A stretch of DNA of 44,574 nt, from contig JARFQW010000033.1 of the NCBI GenBank assembly GCA_029287575.1, positions 1 through 44,574 of the forward strand, in the 5' to 3' direction. The position numbers and the translations under genes are program-made. Shown here in pieces: positions 28,447-37,953 of the stretch. Position 1 is the first letter of the stretch. Each line of letters starts with the position of its first letter. The notes beneath the pieces are model-generated. The model had not been told where the DNA came from. It was given only the letters and a program-made list of their open reading frames with translations, and did not search any database. This DNA comes from Gammaproteobacteria bacterium (lineage in GTDB: Bacteria; Pseudomonadota; Gammaproteobacteria; Steroidobacterales; XN24).

Positions 28447-30138
28447 TTACTCCGGTTGGGGCGTCCCGCCAGCTTCCGGTCGACCCCGATGCCCGAACAG
28501 CATCGTCATGTTCAGGCGCCGGTTCATCAGGCCCGGCCGGAAGCGGAAGTCGTCGGTACGGTGGACGAGGCTGGAGTTGAACATCACGACCCGGTTGCGG
28601 CGGTGGGGCACGACCACTTTGTCGCTGTCGGCGACGAAGGCGTCGATGGCCTCGGGTTCGTTGTTGTAGGCCTGAAAATCCCAGTCGGCCGGTGCTTCTC
28701 GCGTCCAGACCACCAGCCCGCCGGAGTCGGGATCCAGATTGGCGTCGTCCGGTGTCACCCAGAAGTTCAGGTTCACCTTTGCCGGATCGGCATGGCTGGT
28801 GATTCCGGAGAGCGTGGCATCGTAGATGTAGCCCCACAGATGGGTCAGCGGATGCGGCCCGAGCACCGCGGGCATGCGTTCGCGCAGTTCCTCGGCCAGC
28901 TGCATCAGTAACGGACAGCCGAAGCCGTCGTTGAGGTAGCTGCCGCAGTAGCCGCCGGCCTTGGAGTAGTCGAACCAGATGGTTGACCGCAGGGCATAGC
29001 CTCGCAGGGCCTCGATGGCTTGTTCGCGGAGGAACCCGTCCACTACCACGAGACCGGGCCGGGCGGCCTGGTAATCCGTCTCCACGGCGGCCCAGTCCAC
29101 GTCGGGATTGAGCGCGCCACCGGCGAGCCGCTCCGCAGGCTCGTGGTGCACGAGCCGATGCATGGCCCGACCGATCAGCATGAACTGGGCCTCGGTCAGC
29201 GTTCGCTTGTGCTCCCCGGGCGGCCCGATTCGGAGGTCGTCGAGGACTTCCCGGTAGCCGTCGATCAGCGAGTCCAGGCCGCGCACCTTCACCTTGGCCT
29301 CGCGCAGGGCCTCCAGCTGCTCCAGTTCCAGGGTCAGGCTGTGGACCGAGGTTCTTCGCTGCGCCGGATCCCGGGCCAGCAGGGGCAGCTCGTCGGTTTC
29401 CGGCATGCGCCGCTTGATGTGCATGGCCCGCTGGTAACAGGACATGCCGCCGGCCAGGTCGTCCTGTTCCTTGTAAAGGCTGCCCAATGCCTGCCAGATG
29501 GCCGCGTCCCCGGGGAAATCCCTGGCCAGCCGTTCGTACAGGACCCGGGCCTCGTCGATTCGGCCGAGGGCATATTCCGCTGCCGCCAGGTGCTCGCGGG
29601 CATGGCGCTCCTCCGGGTCTGCCTGCAGGGCGCGCCGGTACCAGCCGACCGCCTCCTCGACATGGCCCGCCTCGTGGAACACGGTGCCGATGGCAAGCCT
29701 CGGCGCCGCTCCCGGGATGTGCTGTTCGAGGGACTCCGCTTCCCTGCGGGCATGATCTTGCTGACCGTCGGCCAGCAAGGCCTCGAGTAGACGGACATGG
29801 GCTCTCAGGCCCGGCGAGTGCGCGAGATAGCGCCGCCACAGCTGCACGGCGCGAGCCGCCTGTTCGGTGTCGACGTAGGCGCGGGCCAGGGTTTCGGCGG
29901 CGTCGATGTGCTGGCGATGGGCCGCCACCACGGCTTCCAGATGAGGCAGCGCCGCCACCGGGTCGCCGGCCTGCACGGCGATGGCGCCGAAACAGTATCT
30001 CAGTGACAGGTCGTCGGGCCGCTGGCGCAGCAGGTCCTCGAGAGCGAGCAGGCACCGCCCCGTGAGTCCCTGGCGGTGCAGATCCAGTGCCGCGTCGAAT
30101 CGGCGGCGGAAGTCAGACGTAGCATTATCCGTGGCCAT
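28447..30138 (-). CDS. TPR protein with C-terminal 2-oxoglutarate/Fe(II) dioxygenase domain
   Basis: A 563-residue two-part protein. Residues about 10-260 are TPR repeats, such as AIWQALGSLYKEQDDLAGGM and EHLAAAEYALGRIDEARVLY. The C-terminal part (about 350-560) is a prolyl-hydroxylase-like double-stranded beta-helix: THLWGYIYDATLSGITSHAD with the H-x-D iron ligands (His449, Asp451), LNFWVTPDDANLDPDSGG, and NSSLVHRTDDFRFRPG with the distal His526 and a downstream Arg for 2-oxoglutarate. This suggests hydroxylation of a protein or small-molecule target recruited by the TPRs. The start is ATG 30138 (GTG 30144 is in frame). A 60-bp inverted repeat begins 16 bases upstream of it. Confidence 0.85.
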   Translation of the reverse strand: MATDNATSDFRRRFDAALDLHRQGLTGRCLLALEDLLRQRPDDLSLRYCFGAIAVQAGDPVAALPHLEAVVAAHRQHIDAAETLARAYVDTEQAARAVQLWRRYLAHSPGLRAHVRLLEALLADGQQDHARREAESLEQHIPGAAPRLAIGTVFHEAGHVEEAVGWYRRALQADPEERHAREHLAAAEYALGRIDEARVLYERLARDFPGDAAIWQALGSLYKEQDDLAGGMSCYQRAMHIKRRMPETDELPLLARDPAQRRTSVHSLTLELEQLEALREAKVKVRGLDSLIDGYREVLDDLRIGPPGEHKRTLTEAQFMLIGRAMHRLVHHEPAERLAGGALNPDVDWAAVETDYQAARPGLVVVDGFLREQAIEALRGYALRSTIWFDYSKAGGYCGSYLNDGFGCPLLMQLAEELRERMPAVLGPHPLTHLWGYIYDATLSGITSHADPAKVNLNFWVTPDDANLDPDSGGLVVWTREAPADWDFQAYNNEPEAIDAFVADSDKVVVPHRRNRVVMFNSSLVHRTDDFRFRPGLMNRRLNMTMLFGHRGRPEAGGTPQPE

Positions 30139-30154
30139 TGGCACGCATGGGCTT

Positions 30155-30214
30155 GAGATATGGGGACAGTTTACTTAACTCCTCCGCGAGTTAAGTAAAC
30201 TGTCCCCATATCTC
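30155..30214. repeat. 60-bp perfect inverted repeat (27-bp arms, 6-base loop)
   Basis: The arms 30155-30181 and 30188-30214 are exact reverse complements; the loop is CTCCGC. The arms contain TGGGGACAGTTTACTTAA, a sequence of the type that I recall around REP-associated tyrosine (Y1) transposases in Gammaproteobacteria. The block lies between the divergent oxygenase and SDR genes and its composition is much more A+T-rich than its surroundings, which fits an inserted palindromic element (REP/MITE-like). No transposase gene is in the window. Confidence 0.8.
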
Positions 30215-30254
30215 GGACTCACCGTCCTTCACTACCGACAATTCCGGAGGAGCC

Positions 30255-31082
30255 GTGGCCAAGGGCTGGGTAGTGGTAACCGGCGCATCGTCCGGAATCG
30301 GCAAAGCGGCCGCGGATGGCCTGGCCGTGCGGGGCTGGCGGGTGATCGCCACTGCCAGAAACGACGGCGACCTCGAAACGCTGCGTCTCGCCGGCCATAC
30401 GGCCCTGCACCTGGAGCTGGCTTCCGAGCAGTCGGTAAGAGCCTTCGCCGGCGCCACCGAATCGATCTGCGGCGGCCGGCTCCTGGGCCTGTTCAACAAC
30501 GCCGGCTACGGGCAGCCCGGCGCCGTGGAGGACGTGCCCCGGGACGCAATGGAAGCGCAGTTTTCCGTCAACGTCATTGGCACGCACGACGTGACCCGGC
30601 GCCTGCTGCCGTTGATGCTGCCCCATCGGGAGGGGCGGGTGATCGTCAACAGCTCGATTCTCGGGCTCGTCGCCATGCCCTGGCGCGGAGCCTACAATGC
30701 CAGCAAGTTCGCTCTTGAGGGTCTGTTCGATACCCTGCGGCTGGAACTCCACGGCAGCGGCGTGGCGGTCAGCCTGATCGAGCCCGGCCCGGTGTCCACG
30801 CGCTTCCGGGACCATGCCCGCGAGGCTTTCTATCGACACATCAAGGCCGACGAGAGCCGGCATACCGCGACCTACGCGGCCCTGCGGGCACGGCTCGACA
30901 GCCGCGACGACACCGGCGGATTTACGCTGCCCGCGGAGTCCATCATGAAGCCGCTGGTTCATGCCCTGGAGCACCCCCGTCCCCGGCGCCGTTATCTTCT
31001 GACCACGCCGGCCCGCGTCATGGGGCCGCTGCGGCACGTGCTGCCCGCCGCCTGGCTCGACGCCATCCTGCGCCGGCAGTAG
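30255..31082 (+). CDS. short-chain dehydrogenase/reductase, YbbO-like
   Basis: A cytoplasmic SDR of 275 residues. It starts with GTG at 30255, with GGAGGAG immediately before. Motifs: TGASSGIGKAAADGLA, NNAGYGQPGAVED, catalytic Ser in VNSSILGLVAMP, YNASKFALEGL with Tyr/Lys, and EPGPVSTRFRD. The block NNAGYG and the extended C-terminus (about 230-275, YLLTTPARVMGPL) set it in the group with E. coli YbbO, a reductase of varied aldehyde or lipid-like substrates. It is divergent from the TPR-dioxygenase gene; the 116-bp gap is half filled by the inverted repeat. Confidence 0.87.
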   Translation: MAKGWVVVTGASSGIGKAAADGLAVRGWRVIATARNDGDLETLRLAGHTALHLELASEQSVRAFAGATESICGGRLLGLFNNAGYGQPGAVEDVPRDAMEAQFSVNVIGTHDVTRRLLPLMLPHREGRVIVNSSILGLVAMPWRGAYNASKFALEGLFDTLRLELHGSGVAVSLIEPGPVSTRFRDHAREAFYRHIKADESRHTATYAALRARLDSRDDTGGFTLPAESIMKPLVHALEHPRPRRRYLLTTPARVMGPLRHVLPAAWLDAILRRQ

Positions 31083-31183
31083 GTCCCGGCTTGCTAGAAT
31101 TGCGGACCTTGCGAACTCAACCGGCGGCCCCCATCTTGGCTGCCAATGTCCGCGACAGGACCCCGCGGGAGGATTGATCCAAC

Positions 31184-31534
31184 ATGCCTATTTACGAGTA
31201 TCAGTGCGGCGATTGCGGCCATTACCTGGATGCTCTGCAGAAAATCAGCGACGAGCCCCTGAAACACTGCCCCGACTGCGGCGAGCCCAGCCTCAAGCGA
31301 CTGGTGTCGGCGCCGCGCTTCCGACTCAAGGGCAGCGGCTGGTACGAGACCGACTTCAAGGACAAGAACCGCCGCAACCTCGCGGGCGGTGACGGCGAAA
31401 AGTCGTCGTCCGGCAAGAGCGACGGCAAGGCGTCCGGCGACAAGAAACCGGGGAGCAAATCCGGCTCGGCGGACAGCGGCGGCGCGGCCAAGAGCAAGCC
31501 GTCGTCTTCCGGCGACGCGAAGAAGGCGGACTGA
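31184..31534 (+). CDS. FmdB family zinc-ribbon protein
   Basis: A 116-residue protein. The first 50 residues form the FmdB/CxxC zinc ribbon: [20 protein letters not shown] then [19 protein letters not shown], with four Cys in two CxxC pairs. The C-terminal half is a Lys/Ser/Gly-rich low-complexity tail. The role of such proteins is unknown, but the gene often lies upstream of aspS, as here. GGAGG is placed about ten bases before the ATG. A TAGAAT -10-like box lies at 31095-31100. It is four bases ahead of the DUF502 gene, so one operon. Confidence 0.92.
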   Translation: MPIYEYQCGDCGHYLDALQKISDEPLKHCPDCGEPSLKRLVSAPRFRLKGSGWYETDFKDKNRRNLAGGDGEKSSSGKSDGKASGDKKPGSKSGSADSGGAAKSKPSSSGDAKKAD

Positions 31535-31537
31535 AGC

Positions 31538-32179
31538 GTGTTTCGCGCCCTGCGCAAGTATCTGATCACCGGGCTGGTGATCTGGCTTCCCCTGCTGGCA
31601 ACCGTACTGGTGATCCGGTTTCTGATCCGGCTGATGGACCGGACCCTGGTCGTGATCCCGCCGGCCTGGCGTCCCGAGGAGTTGCTCGGCTTCAGCATTC
31701 CCGGGCTGGGGGTGGTGCTGGCGTTCCTGATTCTGCTGATCACCGGCATTCTCGGCGCCAACTTCGTGGGGCGCAGCGTGGTCGACGGCTGGCACCGGCT
31801 GATGGGGCGTATCCCCCTGGTCCGCAGCATCTACAACGGCGCCAAGCAGGTGGCCGAGACGGTGTTCTCCGACGGCAATGCCTCTTTCAAGAAGGTGATG
31901 CTGGTGGAATATCCCCGACCCGGCCTTTGGGCCCTGTGCTTCCAGACCGCAACGGGCCTGGCGGAAGTCCAGGCCCGGACCGAGGGCGAAGTGGTTTGCG
32001 TGTTCCTGCCCACGACGCCGAACCCCACCTCGGGCTTTCTGTTGTTCGTGCCGAAGACCGAGCTGGTGGAACTCGACATGAGCGTCGACGAAGCCCTCAA
32101 AATGATCATTTCCCTGGGTGTTGTCGTGCCCCCCTGGAAGGCCCCGTCGTCCCTTGCCAGCCCGCCGGAGGGTGCGTAA
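31538..32179 (+). CDS. DUF502 family membrane protein
   Basis: A 213-residue inner-membrane protein starting with GTG 31538, right after the FmdB stop. Two helices are visible: [21 protein letters not shown] and [20 protein letters not shown], then a conserved block [20 protein letters not shown] and a beta-rich cytoplasmic part with [19 protein letters not shown]. These are hallmarks of DUF502, whose plant homologues (LIKE COV) act in membrane trafficking; the bacterial role is unknown. It sits between fmdB and aspS in the arrangement common in Gammaproteobacteria. Confidence 0.93.
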   Translation: MFRALRKYLITGLVIWLPLLATVLVIRFLIRLMDRTLVVIPPAWRPEELLGFSIPGLGVVLAFLILLITGILGANFVGRSVVDGWHRLMGRIPLVRSIYNGAKQVAETVFSDGNASFKKVMLVEYPRPGLWALCFQTATGLAEVQARTEGEVVCVFLPTTPNPTSGFLLFVPKTELVELDMSVDEALKMIISLGVVVPPWKAPSSLASPPEGA

Positions 32180-32256
32180 CATCGCCGCCTTTTTCACCGT
32201 GCCCCGGATCTGACTTCGGGGCGCCCCGAACCGGGACTGTTCCCAGGACCACAGAC

Positions 32257-34044
32257 ATGCGGACTCACTACTGCGGCCACGTCAACGAAAACTCCATCGA
32301 TCAGGAGGTTACGGTGGCCGGATGGGTGCACCGGCGGCGTGACCACGGCGGCGTGATCTTTATTGATCTGCGGGACAGGGAAGGGATCCTCCAGGTCGTG
32401 TTCGACCCGGACCGTCCGGAGATTTTCGCCGTCGCTGAAAGCGTCCGTTCCGAGTATGTCCTCCAGGTCACGGGCAAGGTGCGGGCCCGCCCGGAAGGCA
32501 CGGTCAACCCCAACCTTCCGACCGGCCAGGTGGAAGTGCTGGCCCATGAGCTGAAGGTGCTCGCAGAGAGCGAGACCCCGCCGTTTCATCACGACGAGCC
32601 GGCCAGCGAGGAGCTGCGCCTGAAGTACCGGTACCTGGACCTGCGCCGCGAAGGTATGCAGAACAACCTGCGTCTGCGCCACACGGTCACTCGGGCCCTG
32701 CGTCATTTCCTCGACGAAAACGGGTTCGTCGATGTAGAGACGCCCATGCTCACCCGTACGACACCCGAAGGGGCGCGGGACTACCTGGTGCCCAGCCGCA
32801 CCTTCCCCGGCCGGTTCTTTTCGCTGCCTCAGTCGCCGCAGCTCTTCAAGCAGTTGCTGATGATGTCGGGGTTCGATCGCTACTACCAGATCGTGCGCTG
32901 CTTCCGGGACGAAGACCTGCGCGCTGACCGGCAGCCGGAGTTTACCCAGCTGGACGTGGAGACCTCGTTCATGGACGAGGACGCGATCACCGGTCTGATG
33001 GAGTCCATGATCCGGGAGCTCTTCAAGGAGGTGCTGGACGTCGAACTGCCCAACCCGTTCCCGCGGATGTCCTGGCACGACGCCGTGGAGCGGTTCGGGA
33101 CCGATCGTCCGGATCTGCGTATTCCGCTGGAGCTGGTCGAGGTCGGCGACCTCATGGGGGAGGTGGATTTCAAGGTGTTCGCCGGGCCCGCGGCCGACCC
33201 CGAAGGCCGGGTGGTCGTGCTGCGCCTGCCCGACGGCGCGGCGCTGAGCCGCAAGGATATCGACGCTTACACGGACTTCGTGGGCCGCTACGGCGCCAAG
33301 GGCCTGGCCTATATCAAAGTCAACGATCCGGACGCGGGCCGCGAGGGCCTGCAGTCGCCAATCATCAAGTTTCTGCCGGATGGCGTGCTCCGGGAAATCC
33401 TGGTGCGCACCGGGGCGGCCAAGGGCGATCTGCTGTTTTTCGGCGCCGACAAGGCCAGGGTGGTCAACGATTCGCTGGGGGCCCTGCGTGACCGGCTCGG
33501 GCATGACCGGGGCCTGGTCGAGGCCGGCTGGCGGCCCGTATGGGTGGTGGATTTCCCGATGTTCGAGAAAGACCCGGACAGCGGCCGCTGGATCGCTTTG
33601 CATCATCCCTTCACGGCGCCCCGGACCGAAGATCCCGCGCAGCTCACCGCCGATCCCGGTGCGGCCCTCTCCCGGGCCTACGACATGGTGCTCAACGGCT
33701 CGGAAGTCGGCGGGGGCTCGGTGCGTATCCATTCGGACGCCATGCAGGAAGCCGTGTTCCGGCTCCTCGACATCGGCGAGGAGGAGGCCCGCGAGAAGTT
33801 CGGGTTCCTGCTCGATGCCCTGAAATACGGCTGCCCGCCCCACGGCGGCATCGCCTTCGGCCTGGACCGGCTGGTCATGCTGATGGCCGGCGCCGACAGC
33901 ATCCGCGAGGTCATCGCGTTCCCGAAGACCCAGACCGCGAGCTGCCCGCTGACCCAGGCGCCCAGCGAGGCCGGCGACGACCAGCTCAAGGAACTCGGTA
34001 TCCGGGTTCGTCGCAAGCCCGTGCCGGCCGGTAACCGGGAGTAA
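32257..34044 (+). CDS. aspS: aspartyl-tRNA synthetase, possibly non-discriminating (Asp/Asn)
   Basis: A class IIb synthetase that charges tRNA-Asp, 595 residues, the normal bacterial length. Order: N-terminal OB-fold anticodon-binding domain (1-105), catalytic core with [12 protein letters not shown] and [18 protein letters not shown] (motif 2), the bacterial GAD insertion (about 290-420), and motif 3 [12 protein letters not shown]. His30 in RRRDHGG and Gly81 in RPEGTVNPN match the residues that I recall for the non-discriminating enzyme of Pseudomonas aeruginosa (E. coli has Leu at the first place). This suggests that it also makes Asp-tRNA-Asn, which GatCAB would amidate. ATG 32257 is the family start. 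nudB follows four bases after the stop. Confidence 0.97.
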   Translation: MRTHYCGHVNENSIDQEVTVAGWVHRRRDHGGVIFIDLRDREGILQVVFDPDRPEIFAVAESVRSEYVLQVTGKVRARPEGTVNPNLPTGQVEVLAHELKVLAESETPPFHHDEPASEELRLKYRYLDLRREGMQNNLRLRHTVTRALRHFLDENGFVDVETPMLTRTTPEGARDYLVPSRTFPGRFFSLPQSPQLFKQLLMMSGFDRYYQIVRCFRDEDLRADRQPEFTQLDVETSFMDEDAITGLMESMIRELFKEVLDVELPNPFPRMSWHDAVERFGTDRPDLRIPLELVEVGDLMGEVDFKVFAGPAADPEGRVVVLRLPDGAALSRKDIDAYTDFVGRYGAKGLAYIKVNDPDAGREGLQSPIIKFLPDGVLREILVRTGAAKGDLLFFGADKARVVNDSLGALRDRLGHDRGLVEAGWRPVWVVDFPMFEKDPDSGRWIALHHPFTAPRTEDPAQLTADPGAALSRAYDMVLNGSEVGGGSVRIHSDAMQEAVFRLLDIGEEEAREKFGFLLDALKYGCPPHGGIAFGLDRLVMLMAGADSIREVIAFPKTQTASCPLTQAPSEAGDDQLKELGIRVRRKPVPAGNRE

Positions 34045-34048
34045 GGGT

Positions 34049-34486
34049 ATGCCGGCCTGGAAGCGGCCGGAGAGCGTGCTGGTCGTGATCCAGGCGCCGG
34101 GTCCGTCGTTTCTGCTGCTCAAGCGAATCAAGCCCGCGGACTTCTGGCAGTCGGTGACGGGCAGCCTGGACGAGGGCGAGTCGGCGATCGCGGCGGCCTG
34201 CCGCGAAGTGTCCGAGGAGACCGGCCTGGACGGCAGCAACGTACGCTCCACCGGCGTGGTCAACCGGTATCCGATCCATCCCGCCTGGCGGCACCGCTAT
34301 GCGCCGGAGGTCGAGGAAAACGTCGAGCATGTGTTTTCGCTGGAGTTGCCCGAAATGCCGGATATCCGTCTGGATCCGACCGAGCATCGGGCCTACCGCT
34401 GGCTTCCGGCCACCGAGGCGATTGCCCTGGCCAGTTCGGCGACCGACCGCATTGCCATACGCCATCTGAGCGGACTGCACCCGTGA
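34049..34486 (+). CDS. nudB: dihydroneopterin triphosphate diphosphatase (Nudix)
   Basis: A 145-residue Nudix hydrolase. The Nudix box is GSLDEGESAIAAACREVSEE followed by TGL, fully matching G-x5-E-x7-REUxEExGU. The N-terminus KRPESVLVVIQAP and the segment FWQSVTGSLDEGE are typical of NudB, which takes pyrophosphate from dihydroneopterin triphosphate in folate synthesis. NudB often follows aspS in Gammaproteobacteria, as here (four bases apart). HRAYRWLPATEA near the C-terminus is also a family mark. Confidence 0.92.
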   Translation: MPAWKRPESVLVVIQAPGPSFLLLKRIKPADFWQSVTGSLDEGESAIAAACREVSEETGLDGSNVRSTGVVNRYPIHPAWRHRYAPEVEENVEHVFSLELPEMPDIRLDPTEHRAYRWLPATEAIALASSATDRIAIRHLSGLHP

Positions 34487-35121
34487 GCGCGGTTTCCCTG
34501 GCCGACCCCGCGGGGTCCGTACTGGTCGTGCACGGTCTCTGGAACCAGGGCCCGGAGTCCTATGTGCTTCGCCAGCGGCTGGCCAGCGACGGCTTTCGAG
34601 CCGACGCACTCCGGTATGCCTCCGTGGCGGGCGATCCCGAGGACATTGCAATCCGTCTGGCTGAGGCCATGCACGGTCTGGGTCCGGGACCTGTCCACCT
34701 GGTCGGCCACAGCCTCGGTGGCCTCATGATTCTCGCGGCGCTGGAGTCGCATCCGGAACTGCCGCCGGGCCGGGTCGTTCTGCTCGGTTCACCGGTGGGC
34801 GGATCGGCGGCCGCGCGAGCGTTCGCGGCCACGCCGCTGGGCGCCGTCATGATCGGCAGCGTGTTGCCCGAGGCTCTGAAGCGGGATTTCCGGGCGCCGG
34901 CGGACCGGCCGGTGGGCATGATCGCCGGTAACCGGCCGGTGGGCATGGGACGGCTGTTCGCGGATCTGGGCGGACCCAGTGACGGCACGATCGCGGTGAG
35001 TGAGACGCACATGCCCGGCCTGACCGACCACCTGGTCTTGCCGGTGACCCATACCGGCATGCTGTTCTCCACCGACGTGGCCGCAGCCACCAGCCGGTTT
35101 CTCTCCACGGGGCGTTTCTGA
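34483..35121 (+). CDS. alpha/beta hydrolase, lipase-like
   Basis: A 212-residue hydrolase that starts at GTG 34483, overlapping the nudB stop by four bases. The nucleophile elbow is GHSLGG (Ser in the middle), the oxyanion region VLVVHGLWNQGPESYVL, and the likely catalytic His lies in THTGMLFSTD. There is no signal peptide. The family (PGAP1-like/triacylglycerol lipase-like) includes many uncharacterised proteins. It is the last gene of the fmdB-DUF502-aspS-nudB series and is convergent with mutS. Confidence 0.85.
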   Translation: MSAVSLADPAGSVLVVHGLWNQGPESYVLRQRLASDGFRADALRYASVAGDPEDIAIRLAEAMHGLGPGPVHLVGHSLGGLMILAALESHPELPPGRVVLLGSPVGGSAAARAFAATPLGAVMIGSVLPEALKRDFRAPADRPVGMIAGNRPVGMGRLFADLGGPSDGTIAVSETHMPGLTDHLVLPVTHTGMLFSTDVAAATSRFLSTGRF

Positions 35122-35205
35122 CCCGAGCGACGGGGACCGTTCACCTGGCGGCCTCGCGGGCGGCGTCAGGCGCTCGTCGTGCGGATCCCGCTCATGGGCA
35201 CTTCG

Positions 35206-37779
35206 CTAGCAGTCCTTGATCCGTTGCTGCAGCTCGTACAGGGCGGCGAGGGCCTCCCTGGGGGTGAGTCCGTCCACGTCCAGGTTCTCCAGTTCGGCCA
35301 GTACCGGATGGGGTTCCGGCTCCGGGGCCTGGAACAGCGGCAGTTCGCCCTGGGGTGGCGGCGGCCGGCTGTCGCCGCGGCCGGATTCCAGCCGCTGCAG
35401 ATAGGCTCGGGCCCGGCGAAGGGTCTCGGGCGGCAGGCCGGCGAGGGCGGCGACCTGCAGGCCGTAGCTCTGGTTGGCCGGGCCGTCCTTCACATCATGC
35501 AGAAAGATCAGTTTGCCGCCGTGCTCGGTGGCGTCGAGATGCACATTGGCGCAGGCAGGCAGCTGTTCGGCCAGGGCGGTCAGCTCGAAGTAGTGGGTGG
35601 CGAACAACGTGAACGCGCCGGTGCGTTCACCGATGTAATGCGCGCAGGCCCAGGCCAGCGACAGGCCGACGAAGGCGCTCGTGCCCCGGCCGATCTCGTC
35701 CATGAGCACCAGACTACGGTCGGTGGCGTTGTTGAGAATATTCGCCGCTTCGGTCATTTCCACCATGAACGTGGAGCGGCCTCCGGCGAGGTCATCGGAG
35801 GCGCCGATGCGGGTGAAAATCCGGTCGACCGGACCGATCAGCGCGCGTTTTGCCGGCACGAAGCTGCCCACGTGCGCCAGGATGGCAATCAACGCCGTCT
35901 GCCGCATGTACGTGGACTTGCCGCCCATGTTCGGGCCAGTGATGACCAGCATGCGGCGGGCGTCGTCCAGGTGCAGGCCGTTGGGGACGAAGGGCTCTTC
36001 GAGGACCTGCTCGACCACCGGATGACGGCCCGCTTCAATCACCAGCGACGGTGAGTCGGTCAGCTCCGGCCGGGCCAGGTCCAGGGCCACGGCCCGCTCG
36101 GCCAGGTTGGCCAGGACATCGATTTCCGCCAGCGCCGCGGCCATGGACTGCAGCCCCGCCAGGACCTGCAGCAGCCGGTCCAGCAGATCCTCGTAGAGGG
36201 CCTTTTCCCGGGCCAGGGCCCGCTCGCGGGCGGACAGCACCTGGTCCTCGAACTGCTTGAGTTCCTCGGTGATGAATCGCTCCGCCCCCTTCAGAGTCTG
36301 CCGCCGGGTGTATTCCGGGGGTGCCTGGGCGGCCTGGCTGCGGCTGATTTCGATGTAATAGCCGTGCACCCGGTTGTAGCCCACCTTCAGCGTGGGCAGG
36401 CCGGTGCGTTCCCGTTCCCGGGTCTCGAGATCGGCGAGAAACGCGTCGGCGTCGGAGGACAGGCGGCGCAGTTCGTCCAGGTTCTCGTCGTACCCCTCGG
36501 CAATCACCCCGCCGTCGCGAATGAGCACCGGCGGTGCCTCGATCAGCGCCCGGTCCAGTAGATCCCGGGTCGCCTCGTGGTCGCCGGCCTCGGCCGCCAG
36601 CTCGGCCAGACGCGGGGCGTCCAGACCGGCCACCGCGTCGCGCACCGCGGGCAGTCGTTCCAGCGCTCCGCGGAGTCCCGTCAGGTCGCGGGGCCGGGCT
36701 GAACGAAGTGCGATGCGGGCCAGAACGCGCTCGACGTCGCCCACGCCCCGCAGTTCTTCCCGGATTGCGCTCACGTCCGCGGCCTCCAGCAGCCGGGTAA
36801 CGGCGTGATAGCGCTGCTCCAGGGTGTGGCGCAGGCGGATGGGGCGGTTGATCCAGCGGCGCAGCAGCCGGCTGCCCATCGGCGTGACGGTGCGGTCCAT
36901 CACGCCGGCCAGCGTGTGCTTGTGGGCGCCGGCGAGACTGTGTTCGAGTTCGAGATTGCGCCGGGTCGCCGCGTCCATCACCAGCGCTTCGTCGTGGCGT
37001 TCGACGGTCATGCCGGTCAGATGGGGCAGGGCGGTGCGCTGCGTATCGAGCACGTACTGAAGCAGCGCGCCCGCGGCCGCCACCGCCGCCGGCAGTTCGG
37101 CGCAGCCGAAACCCGAGAGGTCCCGCACGCCGAATTGTTTCGTGAGCAGGCGAGTCGCGGCATCGGATTCGAAATGCCAGGGCGGGCGGCGGCGGGTTCC
37201 CGGCAGGTCGCTCATCCGGGCCGGCATCGTGGCGTCCTCGCTCACGAGCAGTTCCGCCGGCCGCAGGCGTTCCAGCTCGGCCGCCAGTTCTTCCGGGCCC
37301 GCCAGTTCGGTGACCCGGAAACGCCCGCCGGCCAGGTCCATCCAGGCCAGCCCAGTCCGTTGCCCGGCGAAATGCACACAGGCAAGGAGCGTGTCCCGGC
37401 GCTCCTGCAGCAGAGACTCCTCGGTGACCGTGCCCGGGGTGACGATCCGGACGACCTGGCGCTCCACCGGTCCCTTGGACTTCGCGGGATCGCCGATCTG
37501 TTCGCAGATGGCCACCGACTCCCCGAGGCGCACCAGCCGGGCAAGATAGCCGTCCACGCTGTGCGCCGGGACACCGGCCATGGGTATGGGCTTGCCCGCG
37601 GACTGGCCCCGGGTGGTCAGGGTAATGTCGATGAGCTCCGAGGCCCGTCGGGCGTCGTCGTAGAACAGCTCGTAGAAATCCCCCATGCGGTAGAACAGCA
37701 GGATGTCCGGGTGTTCCGCCTTGATGCGCAGAAACTGCCGCATCATGGGGGTGTGCTGTTCGAGGGCGGCGTCTGTCAT
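35206..37779 (-). CDS. mutS: DNA mismatch repair protein MutS
   Basis: MutS is the mismatch-recognition ATPase that begins methyl-directed repair with MutL. It has 857 residues, near the E. coli length. Domains in order: mismatch-binding domain I starting with the [20 protein letters not shown] block and the FYELF Phe-x-Glu motif that reads mismatches, connector, core/lever domain, clamp, and ATPase with Walker A GPNMGGKS (615-622) and the DEIGRGTS block after Walker B. I place the start at 37779; ATG 37803 is in frame but overlaps the predicted -10 box. The gene is divergent from a glycosyltransferase and convergent with the alpha/beta hydrolase. Confidence 0.97.
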   Translation of the reverse strand: MTDAALEQHTPMMRQFLRIKAEHPDILLFYRMGDFYELFYDDARRASELIDITLTTRGQSAGKPIPMAGVPAHSVDGYLARLVRLGESVAICEQIGDPAKSKGPVERQVVRIVTPGTVTEESLLQERRDTLLACVHFAGQRTGLAWMDLAGGRFRVTELAGPEELAAELERLRPAELLVSEDATMPARMSDLPGTRRRPPWHFESDAATRLLTKQFGVRDLSGFGCAELPAAVAAAGALLQYVLDTQRTALPHLTGMTVERHDEALVMDAATRRNLELEHSLAGAHKHTLAGVMDRTVTPMGSRLLRRWINRPIRLRHTLEQRYHAVTRLLEAADVSAIREELRGVGDVERVLARIALRSARPRDLTGLRGALERLPAVRDAVAGLDAPRLAELAAEAGDHEATRDLLDRALIEAPPVLIRDGGVIAEGYDENLDELRRLSSDADAFLADLETRERERTGLPTLKVGYNRVHGYYIEISRSQAAQAPPEYTRRQTLKGAERFITEELKQFEDQVLSARERALAREKALYEDLLDRLLQVLAGLQSMAAALAEIDVLANLAERAVALDLARPELTDSPSLVIEAGRHPVVEQVLEEPFVPNGLHLDDARRMLVITGPNMGGKSTYMRQTALIAILAHVGSFVPAKRALIGPVDRIFTRIGASDDLAGGRSTFMVEMTEAANILNNATDRSLVLMDEIGRGTSAFVGLSLAWACAHYIGERTGAFTLFATHYFELTALAEQLPACANVHLDATEHGGKLIFLHDVKDGPANQSYGLQVAALAGLPPETLRRARAYLQRLESGRGDSRPPPPQGELPLFQAPEPEPHPVLAELENLDVDGLTPREALAALYELQQRIKDC

Positions 37780-37801
37780 GGGGGTCTCGAGTGAGCGCGC
37801 C

Positions 37802-37830
37802 ATGCTAGACGCCGCCGCCGGGCGCGGCAA
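37802..37830 (-). promoter_or_regulatory. candidate mutS promoter
   Basis: On the minus strand TTGCCG (37830-37825), 17 bases and TAGCAT (37807-37802) resemble a sigma-70 promoter. It would start transcripts near 37795, which supports ATG 37779 rather than 37803 as the mutS start. Confidence 0.35.
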
Positions 37831-37953
37831 GCCGGTGCTAGCATTTGTCCGCCACCTGAAGAGATCGACCATGCACGCAAGCCGCCGGCAGACGATTCTC
37901 CAGCACGCCGGCCCGGCAGGACGATTGCCGGAGCCAACAGGCGGGCCCGGCCG

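Noticed and set aside
32194..34263. 689-codon open frame antisense to aspS and nudB
   Set aside because: Shadow of two well-supported genes; no family features.
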